64,000 bases of DNA from Caulobacterales bacterium (GCA_017302105.1 JAFLCS010000001.1:124001-188000); one strand, 5' to 3'; numbered from the stretch's first letter, positions 1-10,192 are shown. Translations and numbers: made by a program. Notes: generated by a model from the letters alone, not told the origin.

Positions 1-511
1 TCTGGCCGATGCGGTCCGTCACATATTTGATCGCACCGCCGATGGTGTTGCGACCGTACAGCGTGCCCTGCGGACCGCGCAGAACCTCGATCCGGTTGAT
101 GTCGAAAATGTCGAGCACCGCGCCCTGCGGGCGGGCGACATAGACGTCGTCAATATAAAGACCAACGCCCGGCTCAAAACCCCAAAGCGGATCTTGCTGG
201 CCGACGCCGCGGATGAAGGAGATCAGAGTCGAGTTGGAGCCACGAGCCACCTGGACCGTGGCATTCGGCGTCTGCTGCTGCAGGGCCGTGATGTCGGTGG
301 CGCCGGTCTGCTCCAGACGCTCGGCGCCCAGCGAGGTCACCGCGATCGGCACATCCTGCAGAACTTCCTCACGGCGACGCGCTGTGACGATGACGTCATC
401 GACCTGAGCGGCGTCATCCGACGCGGGCTGGGCCTCCTGAGCCAGAGCACCGACGCTCATGGCACTCCAGGCGGCACCGACCATAAGGGCGGCGCGGGCA
501 AATCTCTTCAT
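1..511 (-). CDS. TonB-dependent receptor, N-terminal part (3' end outside window)
   Basis: This is an outer-membrane, TonB-energised receptor; only the first 170 codons lie in the window. It starts with a signal peptide ending near ALAQ, followed by a TonB-box-like stretch (DDVIVTARRRE). The plug domain follows, with IEVLRGPQGTLYGRNTIGG, the strongly conserved plug motif of this family. The ATG at 511 has GGGAG six bases upstream. The substrate cannot be told from the plug. The VIVTARRRE-type box is common in the many TonB receptors of Caulobacterales and sphingomonads. A divergent TetR regulator begins 185 bp away and might control it; that is inference from position only. Confidence 0.93.
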   Translation of the reverse strand, partial: MKRFARAALMVGAAWSAMSVGALAQEAQPASDDAAQVDDVIVTARRREEVLQDVPIAVTSLGAERLEQTGATDITALQQQTPNATVQVARGSNSTLISFIRGVGQQDPLWGFEPGVGLYIDDVYVARPQGAVLDIFDINRIEVLRGPQGTLYGRNTIGGAIKYVTDRIGQ

Positions 512-555
512 GGCTGTCTCCCGACTGCGTTTCCGTCGCGCTGATGTTTTATTCA

Positions 556-585
556 GCGTTCAATGATTTTTTGGAAGGTGAACGC
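556..585. promoter_or_regulatory. Inverted repeat between TonB receptor and TetR gene
   Basis: GCGTTCA (556-562) is matched by TGAACGC (579-585), a perfect 7-bp inverted repeat with a 16-base spacer. It lies in the 185-bp gap between two divergent genes, so it could be an operator. The TetR protein encoded next door is the obvious candidate ligand, but nothing in the sequence proves this. Confidence 0.4.
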
Positions 586-696
586 AATTCAGTTAGCTGT
601 CAAACGGCTCCGCGTGGCTGCCGTGACGTAAGGCTCGGGCTGTGGCGGAATTGCCGATCTTGGTCCGGGGACGGCACCCCGTTAGGGTGACGATTC

Positions 697-1407
697 ATGG
701 CGACCCGTTCCGCGACCCCTGCCCCCCCAGCCAAGCCCGCCCGCCGGGGCCGTCCGCCCAAGGCGCGGGCCGGCGGCGATACGCGCGATTCCATCCTGGA
801 TGCCGCCGAGGATCTGTTTTCCAAGCACGGCTTCTATGGGGTCACGATCCGAGAGGTGGCGCGCGAGGCCGGGGTCGATACCGCCCTGGTCCACTACTAT
901 TTCGGGGCCAAGCGCGATCTTTTCGATGCGGTGTTCCTGCGTCGTGCCGAGATCTGGAACAATGAACGGGTCGACGCCATCAACCGCTACGCCGCCGGTG
1001 CCGGTTCCGACATGACGCTCGAGGGCCTCTTGGAGGCCTTTCTGCGCCCCCCGTTCGATTGGTCGCTCAAGGGTGGGCCGGGCTGGAAGCACTATTCGGC
1101 CCTGGTCGCCCAGACCAACGCCAATCCGACCTTCGGCGGCGAGACCATGGCGCGCTATTTCGATCCGGCGATCCGGCGGCTGATGGAACTGCTCAAACAG
1201 GTGCTGCCGGGCGCGCGCGAAGTCGATCTGTACTGGAGCTATCATATGCTATCGGGTGCCCTCACCCTGACTCTGGGTGAAACGGGCCGGCTGGACCGAC
1301 TGTCGGGCGGTGTAGCGCGATCCGGGGATCTGCAAACCGCGGGCGATTATATGGTTCAGTTCGCCGCCGCCGGCTTTCGCGCCTGCTGTCCGCCGCCGGC
1401 TAAATGA
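697..1407 (+). CDS. TetR/AcrR family transcriptional regulator
   Basis: The 236-residue protein has an N-terminal basic low-complexity tail (about residues 1-28), then a TetR helix-turn-helix at about residues 30-80. The tell-tale segments are ILDAAEDLFSKHGF and VHYYFGAKRDLFDAV. The remaining alpha-helical half would bind a ligand. Length and layout fit the TetR subgroup with a long C-terminal domain (PsrA/CecR-like), but I cannot assign a ligand. Its stop overlaps the start of the LytTR gene by four bases (ATGA), so the two are translationally coupled. It is divergent from a TonB receptor, with an inverted repeat in the gap. Confidence 0.9.
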   Translation: MATRSATPAPPAKPARRGRPPKARAGGDTRDSILDAAEDLFSKHGFYGVTIREVAREAGVDTALVHYYFGAKRDLFDAVFLRRAEIWNNERVDAINRYAAGAGSDMTLEGLLEAFLRPPFDWSLKGGPGWKHYSALVAQTNANPTFGGETMARYFDPAIRRLMELLKQVLPGAREVDLYWSYHMLSGALTLTLGETGRLDRLSGGVARSGDLQTAGDYMVQFAAAGFRACCPPPAK

Positions 1408-2153
1408 GACCCTCGACGCGCGACTCGCTGATCTCCTGGGCCAGGGGTCTGGGCGCGGCGGTGGCCGTGGGACTGTTCCTGGCGATCTCCGGCGCCTTCG
1501 GCTCGGCCGAAGCGCCTCTAACCTGGCGGCTGGCCTATTGGGTGCCGATGATGCTGGTCGGCGCCGTGATCGGCAGCGCCGTCTCCAACGTCTTCACCTC
1601 CTGGGCCGCCATGGACGAACGGCCCCTGCTGCGCGGCCTGTTGATGAGCCTGGCCATGACGGTCCCGATCACCCTGGTGGTCTGGGCCGCCGACACCCTC
1701 TTTTCCGGCCGACCCTGGCGGCCGGCGGACATCTCCCACTATCTGGGGTCGGTGTATCTGATCTGCGCGGCGATGACGGTGCTGGTCCATCTGCTGGATC
1801 GCCCGATCGAGACCCATGCCGCTGCGCCCGAGGCCGCCCCGCCCAGCTTCCTGGATCGGCTGCCGATCAAGCTGAAAGGCGCGGCCATTCATGCGGTGGA
1901 ATCCGAGGACCATTATCTGCGCGTTCACACCGACCGGGGTTCAGACCTGATCCTGATGCGGCTGTCCGATGCCGTGGCCGAGCTGGAAGGGCTGGAAGGC
2001 GCGCAGGTTCACCGCAGCTGGTGGGTGGCCAAGGACGCCGTCGTCGGGGCCAGGCGCGGTGACGGTCGGGCCACCCTGACCCTCAAGGGCGGGATCGAGG
2101 CGCCGGTCAGCCGCCGCTACGCCCCCGCCCTGAGAAAGGCCGGCTGGTACTAG
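1404..2153 (+). CDS. Membrane-anchored LytTR-domain DNA-binding protein
   Basis: The first ~140 residues of this 249-residue protein hold about four hydrophobic segments (for example AAVAVGLFLAISGAFG and VPMMLVGAVIGSAV). The C-terminal ~100 residues are a LytTR DNA-binding domain, recognisable by AIHAVESEDHYLRVHT, the VHRSWWV element and the closing PVSRRY. There is no receiver domain, so it is not a classical LytR/AgrA response regulator; it is a membrane-tethered regulator that may sense something at the membrane. It overlaps the upstream TetR gene. It ends tail-to-tail with the carotenoid oxygenase gene, the two stop codons sharing the bases at 2150-2153 (CTAG). Confidence 0.88.
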   Translation: MRPSTRDSLISWARGLGAAVAVGLFLAISGAFGSAEAPLTWRLAYWVPMMLVGAVIGSAVSNVFTSWAAMDERPLLRGLLMSLAMTVPITLVVWAADTLFSGRPWRPADISHYLGSVYLICAAMTVLVHLLDRPIETHAAAPEAAPPSFLDRLPIKLKGAAIHAVESEDHYLRVHTDRGSDLILMRLSDAVAELEGLEGAQVHRSWWVAKDAVVGARRGDGRATLTLKGGIEAPVSRRYAPALRKAGWY

Positions 2154-3610
2154 CCGGTCCAGATGCCGTGGAAGGCCACCGGCAGGGCGACGTCGGCGGC
2201 CCAGGTTGCGACCGGACCGTCCTCGATCCGGGCGATATCCAGCACCTGCAGTTCGGTGCGGCGCTCGGCCAGATTCAGGCTCGGCCCGATCAGCCAGCCG
2301 TCAGCCTCGGAGGTCGAGCCGGGCTTGGGCGCAAACACCATCTCGTCGACCACATGGTTCGGCCCGAAGTCGAAGGTGCGGGTCGAACCGTCCGACCAAT
2401 CGGTCACGCCAATGGCGCGTGCAAAGGGCATCTCGGGCGTCTCGGCGGTGGTGTGGATCGACAGGCGGCGGGCCAGACCGGCCCGGCGCGGATCGCTGCG
2501 CGGAAACTCGGCGATGACCGGCAGGCGGGTCAGCTCTGTCGAACCGTCGGCCTTCAGCCGGATCAGGCCCAGGCGTGCGGCCTCTGCGCTCAGCGGCACG
2601 CCGTTAACCACCTCACTGGCCCCGTGCGCGGCGAAGTCCATGTCGCGGTGCAGCGCCAGGTCGAACAGAATGTCCCCGCCCTCGATCCAGGCGTCGCCCA
2701 GGTGAAAGAAGCCGAAGGCCTCGGTCTCGAAGATGCGCCGGCGGGTCAGGTCGTCCTTGTCCAGGACCAGGATCTGGGTCCCGGTTTCCGGCCGCCAGGC
2801 GAAGCCGTCGGCGAACGGCATCGTCTGGCGCTCACGCACCCACGGCTGCAGCACGATGATCAGATGCCGCTCGGTGGCGGTGAAGTCGTGGACATAGCTG
2901 GCGCGCGGCAGGGAGATCAGCGAGGCGTCCTCCAGCGTCCCGTCGGCCGCCAGCCGCCAGACGAAGGCCTGATCGCCGCCCATGCCCAGGTTCCAGATGC
3001 GGCCGTCCGGCTCGATGCGCGGGTGCGCCAGAAAGGGCATGGTGCGCAGGTCGGGACGCAGGGTCACATAGTTGCGCGTCTCCAGCGTCACCGGATCCAT
3101 GGCCACCGGCGAGCCGGCCTCCCACAGCGCCCACAGCTGGTCACCGGCCAGGATCACCGAGGTGTTGGCGGCATTGCCGTCGTCAGGCGATCCGATCTCG
3201 GCGCGCGGATCGCCCAGGGTGCCGAAGCCAGGCATGACCATGGCGCCCAGCCGGTCTTCCTGGGCGCGCTTGCGGGTCGCGACAAAGCGGGCCGACAGCT
3301 GGGCCTGACCATCCGACAGGGCGAAGCGACGGACCATGCCGTCGCCGTCAAACCAATGCTGGGCGCTGCCGCCAGGGCGACGAAACTTGGCCGGGCCGTT
3401 GCGGAACAGAACGCCCTCAAGTCCGTCCGGCGCACGGCCGTGAACCAGGCTGAGCGCGCGCGGCGCGATGTCGGTCTCAACATCGGCGGTGGCCAGGGCC
3501 CAATCGGGCGCAGCGGCGGCGGCCTGGGCGGCGCGCACCAGATCAGGGGTGACGACGGCGGCGGACAGGGCGGCGGCCCCCATCAGAAAGGCGCGGCGGG
3601 ACGGGATCAT
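2150..3610 (-). CDS. Carotenoid oxygenase family protein (Tat-exported)
   Basis: This 486-residue protein belongs to the RPE65/carotenoid cleavage dioxygenase family, non-haem iron enzymes that split conjugated or stilbene-like double bonds. Supporting segments are HGRAPDGLEGVLFRNGP, WFDGDGMVR, YVHDFTATERH and the terminal FHGIWTG, which carry several of the expected iron-binding histidines. The N-terminus SRRAFLMGAA followed by a hydrophobic stretch is a twin-arginine signal, so the protein is probably exported folded. The ATG at 3610 was chosen because it places this signal at the N-terminus. It is the second gene of a pair, 10 bp downstream of the DUF2141 gene. The substrate is unknown. 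Confidence 0.9.
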   Translation of the reverse strand: MIPSRRAFLMGAAALSAAVVTPDLVRAAQAAAAAPDWALATADVETDIAPRALSLVHGRAPDGLEGVLFRNGPAKFRRPGGSAQHWFDGDGMVRRFALSDGQAQLSARFVATRKRAQEDRLGAMVMPGFGTLGDPRAEIGSPDDGNAANTSVILAGDQLWALWEAGSPVAMDPVTLETRNYVTLRPDLRTMPFLAHPRIEPDGRIWNLGMGGDQAFVWRLAADGTLEDASLISLPRASYVHDFTATERHLIIVLQPWVRERQTMPFADGFAWRPETGTQILVLDKDDLTRRRIFETEAFGFFHLGDAWIEGGDILFDLALHRDMDFAAHGASEVVNGVPLSAEAARLGLIRLKADGSTELTRLPVIAEFPRSDPRRAGLARRLSIHTTAETPEMPFARAIGVTDWSDGSTRTFDFGPNHVVDEMVFAPKPGSTSEADGWLIGPSLNLAERRTELQVLDIARIEDGPVATWAADVALPVAFHGIWTG

Positions 3611-3620
3611 CGGGCGCGTC

Positions 3621-4046
3621 CTACTGGGCCAGGTTGATGGTCTGGACGGTGTCGCCCGAGACGCTGAAATGGGCGCGGTCCCACCCGGCCGGGCCCATGT
3701 TGCCGACCGCATTGTTGGAGAAGGCGTAGGGCTCGATCGGCATGCCGAAGGGATTCGTCGCCATGGCGCCGTCGTCGTCGACGTCGTGGAAGGCCTTCAT
3801 GGCGTAGTCGCCGGTCGGTAAACCCTCGAAGGCGGCCTGGACCACCGCGCCGGACGCATCGACGCGGGCCACGCGTACCGGGCCGCCCGATCCGTCGTAG
3901 GCCGCCTGGCTGTCGAACAGGGCGACCATGATGTGGCCGCTGGGCTGGCCTACCTGGAAGGTGAAGGTGACGTCCGCGCCGGCGTCCTGAGCCAGGGCGG
4001 GTGCGGCAAGCAGGCTGAGCGCGGCGGCGGCGAGAAGGGCTTTCAT
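3621..4046 (-). CDS. DUF2141 domain secreted protein
   Basis: This 141-residue protein has a clear Sec signal peptide ending at APALAQ. The mature domain carries typical DUF2141 features: the GHIMVALFDS strand near the start, GDYAMKAFHDVDDDGAM in the middle, and NPFGMPIEPYAFSNNA. The family is periplasmic or surface-exposed and its biochemical role is not established. The gene is 10 bp upstream of the carotenoid oxygenase gene and in the same orientation, so the two are probably one transcript. The start at 4046 gives the signal peptide; longer in-frame starts would bury it. Confidence 0.88.
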   Translation of the reverse strand: MKALLAAAALSLLAAPALAQDAGADVTFTFQVGQPSGHIMVALFDSQAAYDGSGGPVRVARVDASGAVVQAAFEGLPTGDYAMKAFHDVDDDGAMATNPFGMPIEPYAFSNNAVGNMGPAGWDRAHFSVSGDTVQTINLAQ

Positions 4047-4177
4047 GGTCTGTCTCCAACGGGGGCGACCTGGCTGGTCGCGTTTCGATGAAGACAGTGT
4101 GGCCGCACCCGAGCGGGCGGGCATTCAAGGATGCATGAAAAGCCGCCCGTCCTTCGCCAATGACCACAGGCGTTCGC

Positions 4178-4755
4178 TCACGAAGCGCGAACGACCACCT
4201 GGTCCAGCCAGTCGAACTGTTTGCGGTTCTCGGCCCAGTCAGCACGGGTCTGGCCCCAGGCGTCCACGACCGCCTCCTCGAACGGCGCCGGCAACCGGGT
4301 CGGGCCGCGATTGACCGAGCCCAGGCGCGCCGCGACCTTTTGCGAAGGCGTATTTTCGGGCGCGATGACGTGGATCACGTCGTCCCAGCCCAGATGATTG
4401 AACACCCAGTCCATCGCCGCCGCCGAGCCTTCGGTGACATAGCCCTTACCGCCGGCGGAGGGCAGAATGCTCCAGCCGACCTCGGGCTGGGGCCAGCCGT
4501 GCGGGAACCACGGCCCCAGCCGCCCGACCCAGCGGTCGGTGTCCTTCTCGATCACCGAAAAGAAGCCGAAGCCCTGCAGCGACCAGGACCCGGCCACCGT
4601 CATCATCTGACGCCAGACGGTCGAGGGCGGCGCCGCGCCGCCGATATGGCGAACATGCTCGGCGTCGCTCATCAGCTCGACATAGCCGTCCAGATCCTCC
4701 GCCCGCGTCGGGCGAAGGATCAGGCGGGGGGTTTCGAGGATCGGGCCGGGCGTCA

Positions 4756-4756
<1 letters not shown>
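4178..4756 (-). CDS. GNAT family N-acetyltransferase (RimJ/RimL-like)
   Basis: The 192-residue protein opens with ETPRLILRPTRAEDLDGY, the usual start of RimJ/RimL-type GNAT enzymes. Strand beta-4 and the acetyl-CoA loop are visible around VGRLGPWFPHGWPQPEVGW and GKGYVTEGSAAAMDWVF. It probably transfers acetyl from acetyl-CoA to an amine or protein N-terminus; the acceptor is unknown. The start codon overlaps the stop of mdh (TAATG), which implies translational coupling with malate dehydrogenase. Confidence 0.88.
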
Positions 4757-5826
<1,070 letters not shown>

Positions 5827-5843
5827 TCATCATCACGGCCCAA

Positions 5844-5919
5844 ATTGTTGGCGTGTGCCGAACAGCGGTGAAGCTGTGCGGTCGCTCGGGATCGCCTTCA
5901 ACGCCCCGGGGCCAACAAT
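5844..5919. repeat. Long-spaced inverted repeat in the mdh-putA gap
   Basis: ATTGTTGGC (5844-5852) pairs with GCCAACAAT (5911-5919), a perfect 9-bp inverted repeat with a 58-base spacer. It lies in the 221-bp interval between putA and mdh, which otherwise holds no gene I can support. It could be an operator pair or loop element, or chance. Confidence 0.3.
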
Positions 5920-5939
5920 CGCTTGTTCGATACGATCGC

Positions 5940-8900
5940 CTACAAATTCAACAGCGCCGGATCACCGCCCTGGGCCGCGATGTTGTCCGTAATCGCCTTC
6001 TCGGCGGCGAAGCGGATCAGGCTGTTGGGGCCGCCGGCCTTGGGCCCGGTGCCGGACAGGCCCTCACCGCCGAAGGGCTGGACCCCGACCACCGCGCCGG
6101 TGATCGAGCGGTTGATATAGACGTTGCCCGCCGGGACCAGGCGCATGACCTCTTCGGCGAAGGCCTTGATGCGCGAGTGCACCCCCAGCGTCAGGCCGTA
6201 GCCGCGCGCCGCCAGCTTTTCGGCCACCGGCTTCAGCTTGTCCGGGTCATAGCGATAGACGTGCAGGATCGGGCCGAAGACCTCCTTTTCCAGGAAGTCG
6301 GGCGACGGGATCTCGGCGATGGTCGGGGCGAAGAAATCGCCGGCGCCTTCGAGCCCGGATATATCGGCCCGGGCGATGATCTTGGCCTCTTTCTCTAGCC
6401 GGGCAACGTGGGCCTCCAGGAGCTCGCGCGCCTCGGTGTCGATCACCGGGCCGATGTCGGTGGACGGGTCAGACGGATCAGCCACGACCTGGGCCGCCAG
6501 CGCGCCCTTCAGCCCCTCGATCACGCTGTCGGCGGAATCCTTGGGCACGAACAGAACGCGCAGGGCCGAACACCGCTGGCCGGCCGAGCCGAAGGCCGAC
6601 AGGACCACATCGTCCAGCACCTGTTCGCGCAGGGCCGTGGTGTCCACGAACATCGCGTTCAGGCCGCCGGTCTCGGCGATGAAGGGAATGATCGGGCCGG
6701 GCCGCGCGGCGATGGCGCGGTTGATGACCCAGGCGGTGTCGGTGCCGCCGGTGAAGGCGACGCCGTCGATGCCCGGGTGGCTGACCAGGGCGGCGCCAAC
6801 GCGCGAGCCGGCTCCCGGCGCCAGGGCGATCAGATAGCGGTCCAGACCCGCCTTGACGAACAGCATGACCGCCTCGGCGGCGATCAGCGGCGTCTGTTCG
6901 GCCGGCTTGGCGATGACGGCGTTGCCGGCGGCCAGGGCCGCGGCGATCTGGCCGGTGAAGATGGCCAATGGGAAATTCCACGGCGAGATACAGGCGAAGA
7001 CGCCGCGCCCGTGCAGAACCAGCTCGTTGGTCTCTCCGGCAGGGCCTTTCAGGGCCTCACGCCCGCCGAACTGACGCTCCGCCAGCAGGGCATAGTAGCG
7101 GCAGAAGTCGGCGGCCTCACGGACCTCGGCGACGGCGTCGTTCAGCGTCTTGCCGGCCTCGCGGCTGAGCAGGGCGACCAGCCGGTCCATGTCGTTTTCC
7201 AGCGCATCAGCCATGGCCCGAAGCACCGGCGCACGTCCCGCTCCACCCAGGCGGTCCCAGGCGATCTGGGCGGTGGCGGCCTTGTCGATGGCGCGGTCCA
7301 TCTCGGCCTCGGTGATCTCGGAGGCCTGGCCGAGCACGCGCAGCCGGTCCGAGGGGCTGGTCACCTCCTGCACGTTCTGCCCCGCCATCAGGGCGCCGCC
7401 GACGATCGGGCCGGAACTGAAACGCTCGCGATCCAGCTTGTCGAGGGCCAGGGCGTGAAGCTCGCGGTCTTCGGCGCGCGAATAGTCGCGGCCGAGCGAG
7501 TTCTGACGATCGCCGTACATATCGATGGGCCTTTGAATTCGGGGGTGGGGACCGGGCTCAGCCTCAAGCTGATCCAGGGGATCGGCCGCGACCGCCTCGG
7601 CGGGGACCCGCTCGTCGAGCAGGGCGTGAACGAAGGAGGAGTTGGCACCGTTCTCAAGCAGGCGGCGCACCAGATAGGGCAGCAGGTCTTCGTGGCCGCC
7701 AACGGGCGCATAGGTGCGAACCGTGATCGCCCCTCCGAACCGCTTCTCGGCGGCCTCATAGAGGGCCTCGCCCATACCGTGCAGGCGCTGGTATTCGATC
7801 TTGACCCCGGCTTGCTCAGCCATGTCGTGCACCGCCGCCAGCGAGTGGGCGTTGTGGGTGGCAAACTGGGCGTAGAGGTCCGGCGAGGCGGCGATCAGCT
7901 TGCGTGCGCAATGCAGATAGTTGACGTCCGTGGCCGCCTTGGTGGTGAACACCGGATAGTCGGTCCGGCCTGCAACCTGCGCCCGCTTGATCTCGGTGTC
8001 CCAGTAGGCACCCTTGACCAGGCGGCACATCAGTCGGCGCCCCCGCTCACGAGCGATCCGGTGGACCATGTCGATTACCTGGGGGCATCGCTTCTGGTAC
8101 GCCTGAATGGCCAGGCCCAGGCCCGTCCAATCGCCCAGCGATTCCTCGCCGGCCAGCCGATCGAGCAGCTTCAGCGACAAGACCAGTCGGTCGGCCTCTT
8201 CGGCATCGATCGTAAAGTTGAGATCGTGCCGCGCGGCGATCTGGGCCAGGCGCAGAATGCGCGGATACAGTTCCTCCCAGACGCGGGCTTCCTGGGTCGC
8301 TTCGTAGCGCGGCGACAGGGCCGACAGCTTGACCGAGACTCCGTGGCCCGTTTCAGGCCCTCCGGTCTGGCCGGTCTTCGCCTTGTTCTTGCCGACCGCC
8401 TCGATCGCCTGGGCATAGAGCCGCTCGTAGCGTTCCGCGTCGGTCTCGGTGCGCGCGCCCTCGCCCAGCATATCGAAGGAACACAGATAGTCGTCGCGGC
8501 GGGCCCGGGCCATGGCGGCCTCAATGGTGCGCCCCAGCACGAACTGCTCGCCCATGATCTTGACCGCCGCCGCCACCGCCTGGCGGATGACCGGCTCGCC
8601 CAGACGCCCGGCAATACGACGCAGGAAGGCCGGCAGGTTGCTGCGCGCCTCCTCATCGACCTCGACCAGGTGGCCGGTCAGCATCAGGCCCCAGGTCGAG
8701 GCATTGACGAACATATTCTCGGAATGACCCAGGTGGCTGGCCCAGTCGGCCGAGCCGATCTTTTCGGCGATCAGACGGTCACGGGTGTCTTCATCCGGCG
8801 TGCGCAGGAGCGCCTCGGCCAGGCACATCAGGGCCAGGCCCTCACGCGTGCCCAGAGAGAATTCCTGCAAGAAGCTCTCGACGACGCCCTGACGGTCGTT

Positions 8901-9062
8901 GGAGCTTCGCGCCCCTTTCACCAGCTCAATGGCCTCGGCCAGGACGCGTGCGCGAATCTGTCCGTTCAGCGGCGGAGTCGCCAGCAGGTCGGCGACGGTT
9001 TCCCGCTCGTCGCGGTACTTGATCGTGTCGAGGGAATCGAACGGCGGAGAGGTCGGAGCCAT
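5940..9062 (-). CDS. putA: Bifunctional proline dehydrogenase / L-glutamate gamma-semialdehyde dehydrogenase
   Basis: The 1040-residue enzyme oxidises proline to glutamate in two steps. The N-terminal half is the FAD-dependent PRODH barrel (for example RGRRLMCRLVKGAYWDTEIK). The C-terminal half is an aldehyde dehydrogenase with ISPWNFPLAIFTGQIAAALA, ETGGLNAMFVD and the nucleophile in GSAGQRCSALR (Cys831). There is no ribbon-helix-helix DNA-binding domain ahead of the arm segment and no extra C-terminal domain. It is therefore a minimal PutA similar in size to the Bradyrhizobium type (about 1000 residues), not the 1320-residue E. coli repressor form. The start at 9062 was chosen because upstream codons look non-coding. 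Regulation must be by another protein; none is adjacent. Confidence 0.97.
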   Translation of the reverse strand: MAPTSPPFDSLDTIKYRDERETVADLLATPPLNGQIRARVLAEAIELVKGARSSNDRQGVVESFLQEFSLGTREGLALMCLAEALLRTPDEDTRDRLIAEKIGSADWASHLGHSENMFVNASTWGLMLTGHLVEVDEEARSNLPAFLRRIAGRLGEPVIRQAVAAAVKIMGEQFVLGRTIEAAMARARRDDYLCSFDMLGEGARTETDAERYERLYAQAIEAVGKNKAKTGQTGGPETGHGVSVKLSALSPRYEATQEARVWEELYPRILRLAQIAARHDLNFTIDAEEADRLVLSLKLLDRLAGEESLGDWTGLGLAIQAYQKRCPQVIDMVHRIARERGRRLMCRLVKGAYWDTEIKRAQVAGRTDYPVFTTKAATDVNYLHCARKLIAASPDLYAQFATHNAHSLAAVHDMAEQAGVKIEYQRLHGMGEALYEAAEKRFGGAITVRTYAPVGGHEDLLPYLVRRLLENGANSSFVHALLDERVPAEAVAADPLDQLEAEPGPHPRIQRPIDMYGDRQNSLGRDYSRAEDRELHALALDKLDRERFSSGPIVGGALMAGQNVQEVTSPSDRLRVLGQASEITEAEMDRAIDKAATAQIAWDRLGGAGRAPVLRAMADALENDMDRLVALLSREAGKTLNDAVAEVREAADFCRYYALLAERQFGGREALKGPAGETNELVLHGRGVFACISPWNFPLAIFTGQIAAALAAGNAVIAKPAEQTPLIAAEAVMLFVKAGLDRYLIALAPGAGSRVGAALVSHPGIDGVAFTGGTDTAWVINRAIAARPGPIIPFIAETGGLNAMFVDTTALREQVLDDVVLSAFGSAGQRCSALRVLFVPKDSADSVIEGLKGALAAQVVADPSDPSTDIGPVIDTEARELLEAHVARLEKEAKIIARADISGLEGAGDFFAPTIAEIPSPDFLEKEVFGPILHVYRYDPDKLKPVAEKLAARGYGLTLGVHSRIKAFAEEVMRLVPAGNVYINRSITGAVVGVQPFGGEGLSGTGPKAGGPNSLIRFAAEKAITDNIAAQGGDPALLNL

Positions 9063-9215
9063 GGCGCGCCCTCTAGCGCCGCTTTGACCTTTGGGAAAGA
9101 GGCAAGAGGACGGACGGACCCCTTGCACGCGGCGATGCGGTCACACGACGTGCGCAAAAGCGAAGGCGTCGCACGGTGCGGCCCGGACTTGTGGCCCGGG
9201 ACCGCGCCCCAGGCC

Positions 9216-10181
9216 CTAGCCCGCGTTCATATCCTGGATCTTGATGATCGCCGGGCCGAGGATCACCACGAACAGGACCGGCAGGAAAAAGACAATCATC
9301 GGGACTGTCAGTTTGGCGGGCAGGGCCGCCGCCTTTTTCTCGGCCGCCGACAGGCGCAGCTCGCGGTTCTCCTTGGCCATGACGCGCAGCGCCTGGCCCA
9401 GGGGCGTCCCGTATTTCTCGGCCTGGATCATCGCGGTCGCCACCGATTTGACACCCGGGTGGTTGGTGCGCTTGGCGAACCCTTCGTAGGCCATGCGCCT
9501 TTCAGGCAGATAGGACAGCTCGGCCGACAGCAAGGTGTATTCCTCGGCCAGATCGATCGACTGACCGCCGATCTCCGAGCCGACCTTGGTGATGGCCGCC
9601 TCAATCGACATCCCCGATTCCACGCAGATCAGCAGCAGGTCCAGGGAATCGGGGAAGGCCTGGATGATCGACTGACGGCGCTTCTGGGCCCGGTTGGAGA
9701 GATACAGGTTCGGCAGGTAGAAGCCCGCCGCAAACCCGAAGACCACGGCCGCCACACGCTGCATCCCCGACAGGCCGAAGTCATTGAGCAGAAAGAGGTA
9801 GAACGCGACGAAGGCCCCCAGAACGAAGGGCATGGTGAAGCGGAAGAAATAGAAGGTCGTGACGGGGCGCGGCCCGCGGAATCCCGCCTGGGCCATCTTG
9901 TCGACGACCTTGGGGTCCTCCAGCAATTTCTTCAGGTTCAGCCGGTCGACGACCCGCTTCTTGAAGCCCTGATCCGCCTGTCGCAGGCTGGTCTGGGTCG
10001 GCTGCACGATCTGCGCGCGTGACCGGCGACGAAGTTCCTCCTTGCGCTCGGCGAGCGCCTTCATCCGGTTCTCGAGCTTGGCGCCGCCGGTGAAGGATCC
10101 GAGCAGGGTGAACAGGGTTGCGAACGTCAGGATCGCGACCAGGATCGTCAGGAGATTGCGGGGTTCAACGAGGGCTTCCAT
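9216..10181 (-). CDS. tadC: Tad pilus assembly inner-membrane protein TadC
   Basis: This 321-residue T2SSF-domain membrane protein is the second of the paired platform proteins of the Flp/Tad pilus (CpaH in Caulobacter naming). It has an N-terminal membrane segment, two hydrophobic stretches near residues 110-160, and the conserved cytoplasmic block DSLDLLLICVESGMSIEAAI, followed by ELSYLPERRMAYEGFAKRT. The C-terminus contains a last membrane helix (VPMIVFFLPVLFVVILGPAI). The ATG at 10181 has GAGG six bases before it and begins 11 bp after the tadB stop. It is the last gene of the minus-strand pilus operon. Confidence 0.94.
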   Translation of the reverse strand: MEALVEPRNLLTILVAILTFATLFTLLGSFTGGAKLENRMKALAERKEELRRRSRAQIVQPTQTSLRQADQGFKKRVVDRLNLKKLLEDPKVVDKMAQAGFRGPRPVTTFYFFRFTMPFVLGAFVAFYLFLLNDFGLSGMQRVAAVVFGFAAGFYLPNLYLSNRAQKRRQSIIQAFPDSLDLLLICVESGMSIEAAITKVGSEIGGQSIDLAEEYTLLSAELSYLPERRMAYEGFAKRTNHPGVKSVATAMIQAEKYGTPLGQALRVMAKENRELRLSAAEKKAAALPAKLTVPMIVFFLPVLFVVILGPAIIKIQDMNAG

Positions 10182-10192
10182 GGCTGTCCTCG

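Noticed and set aside
2168-3637. A 489-codon open frame on the + strand opposite the carotenoid oxygenase
   Set aside because: It mirrors the codon positions of the oxygenase gene and has no ribosome-binding site or domain; a coding shadow.
6408-10022. A 1204-codon open frame on the + strand, antisense to putA and tadC
   Set aside because: It is the antisense shadow of two strongly supported genes in GC-rich DNA. Its translation is low-complexity (Gly/Arg/Gln/His rich) with no recognisable domain.
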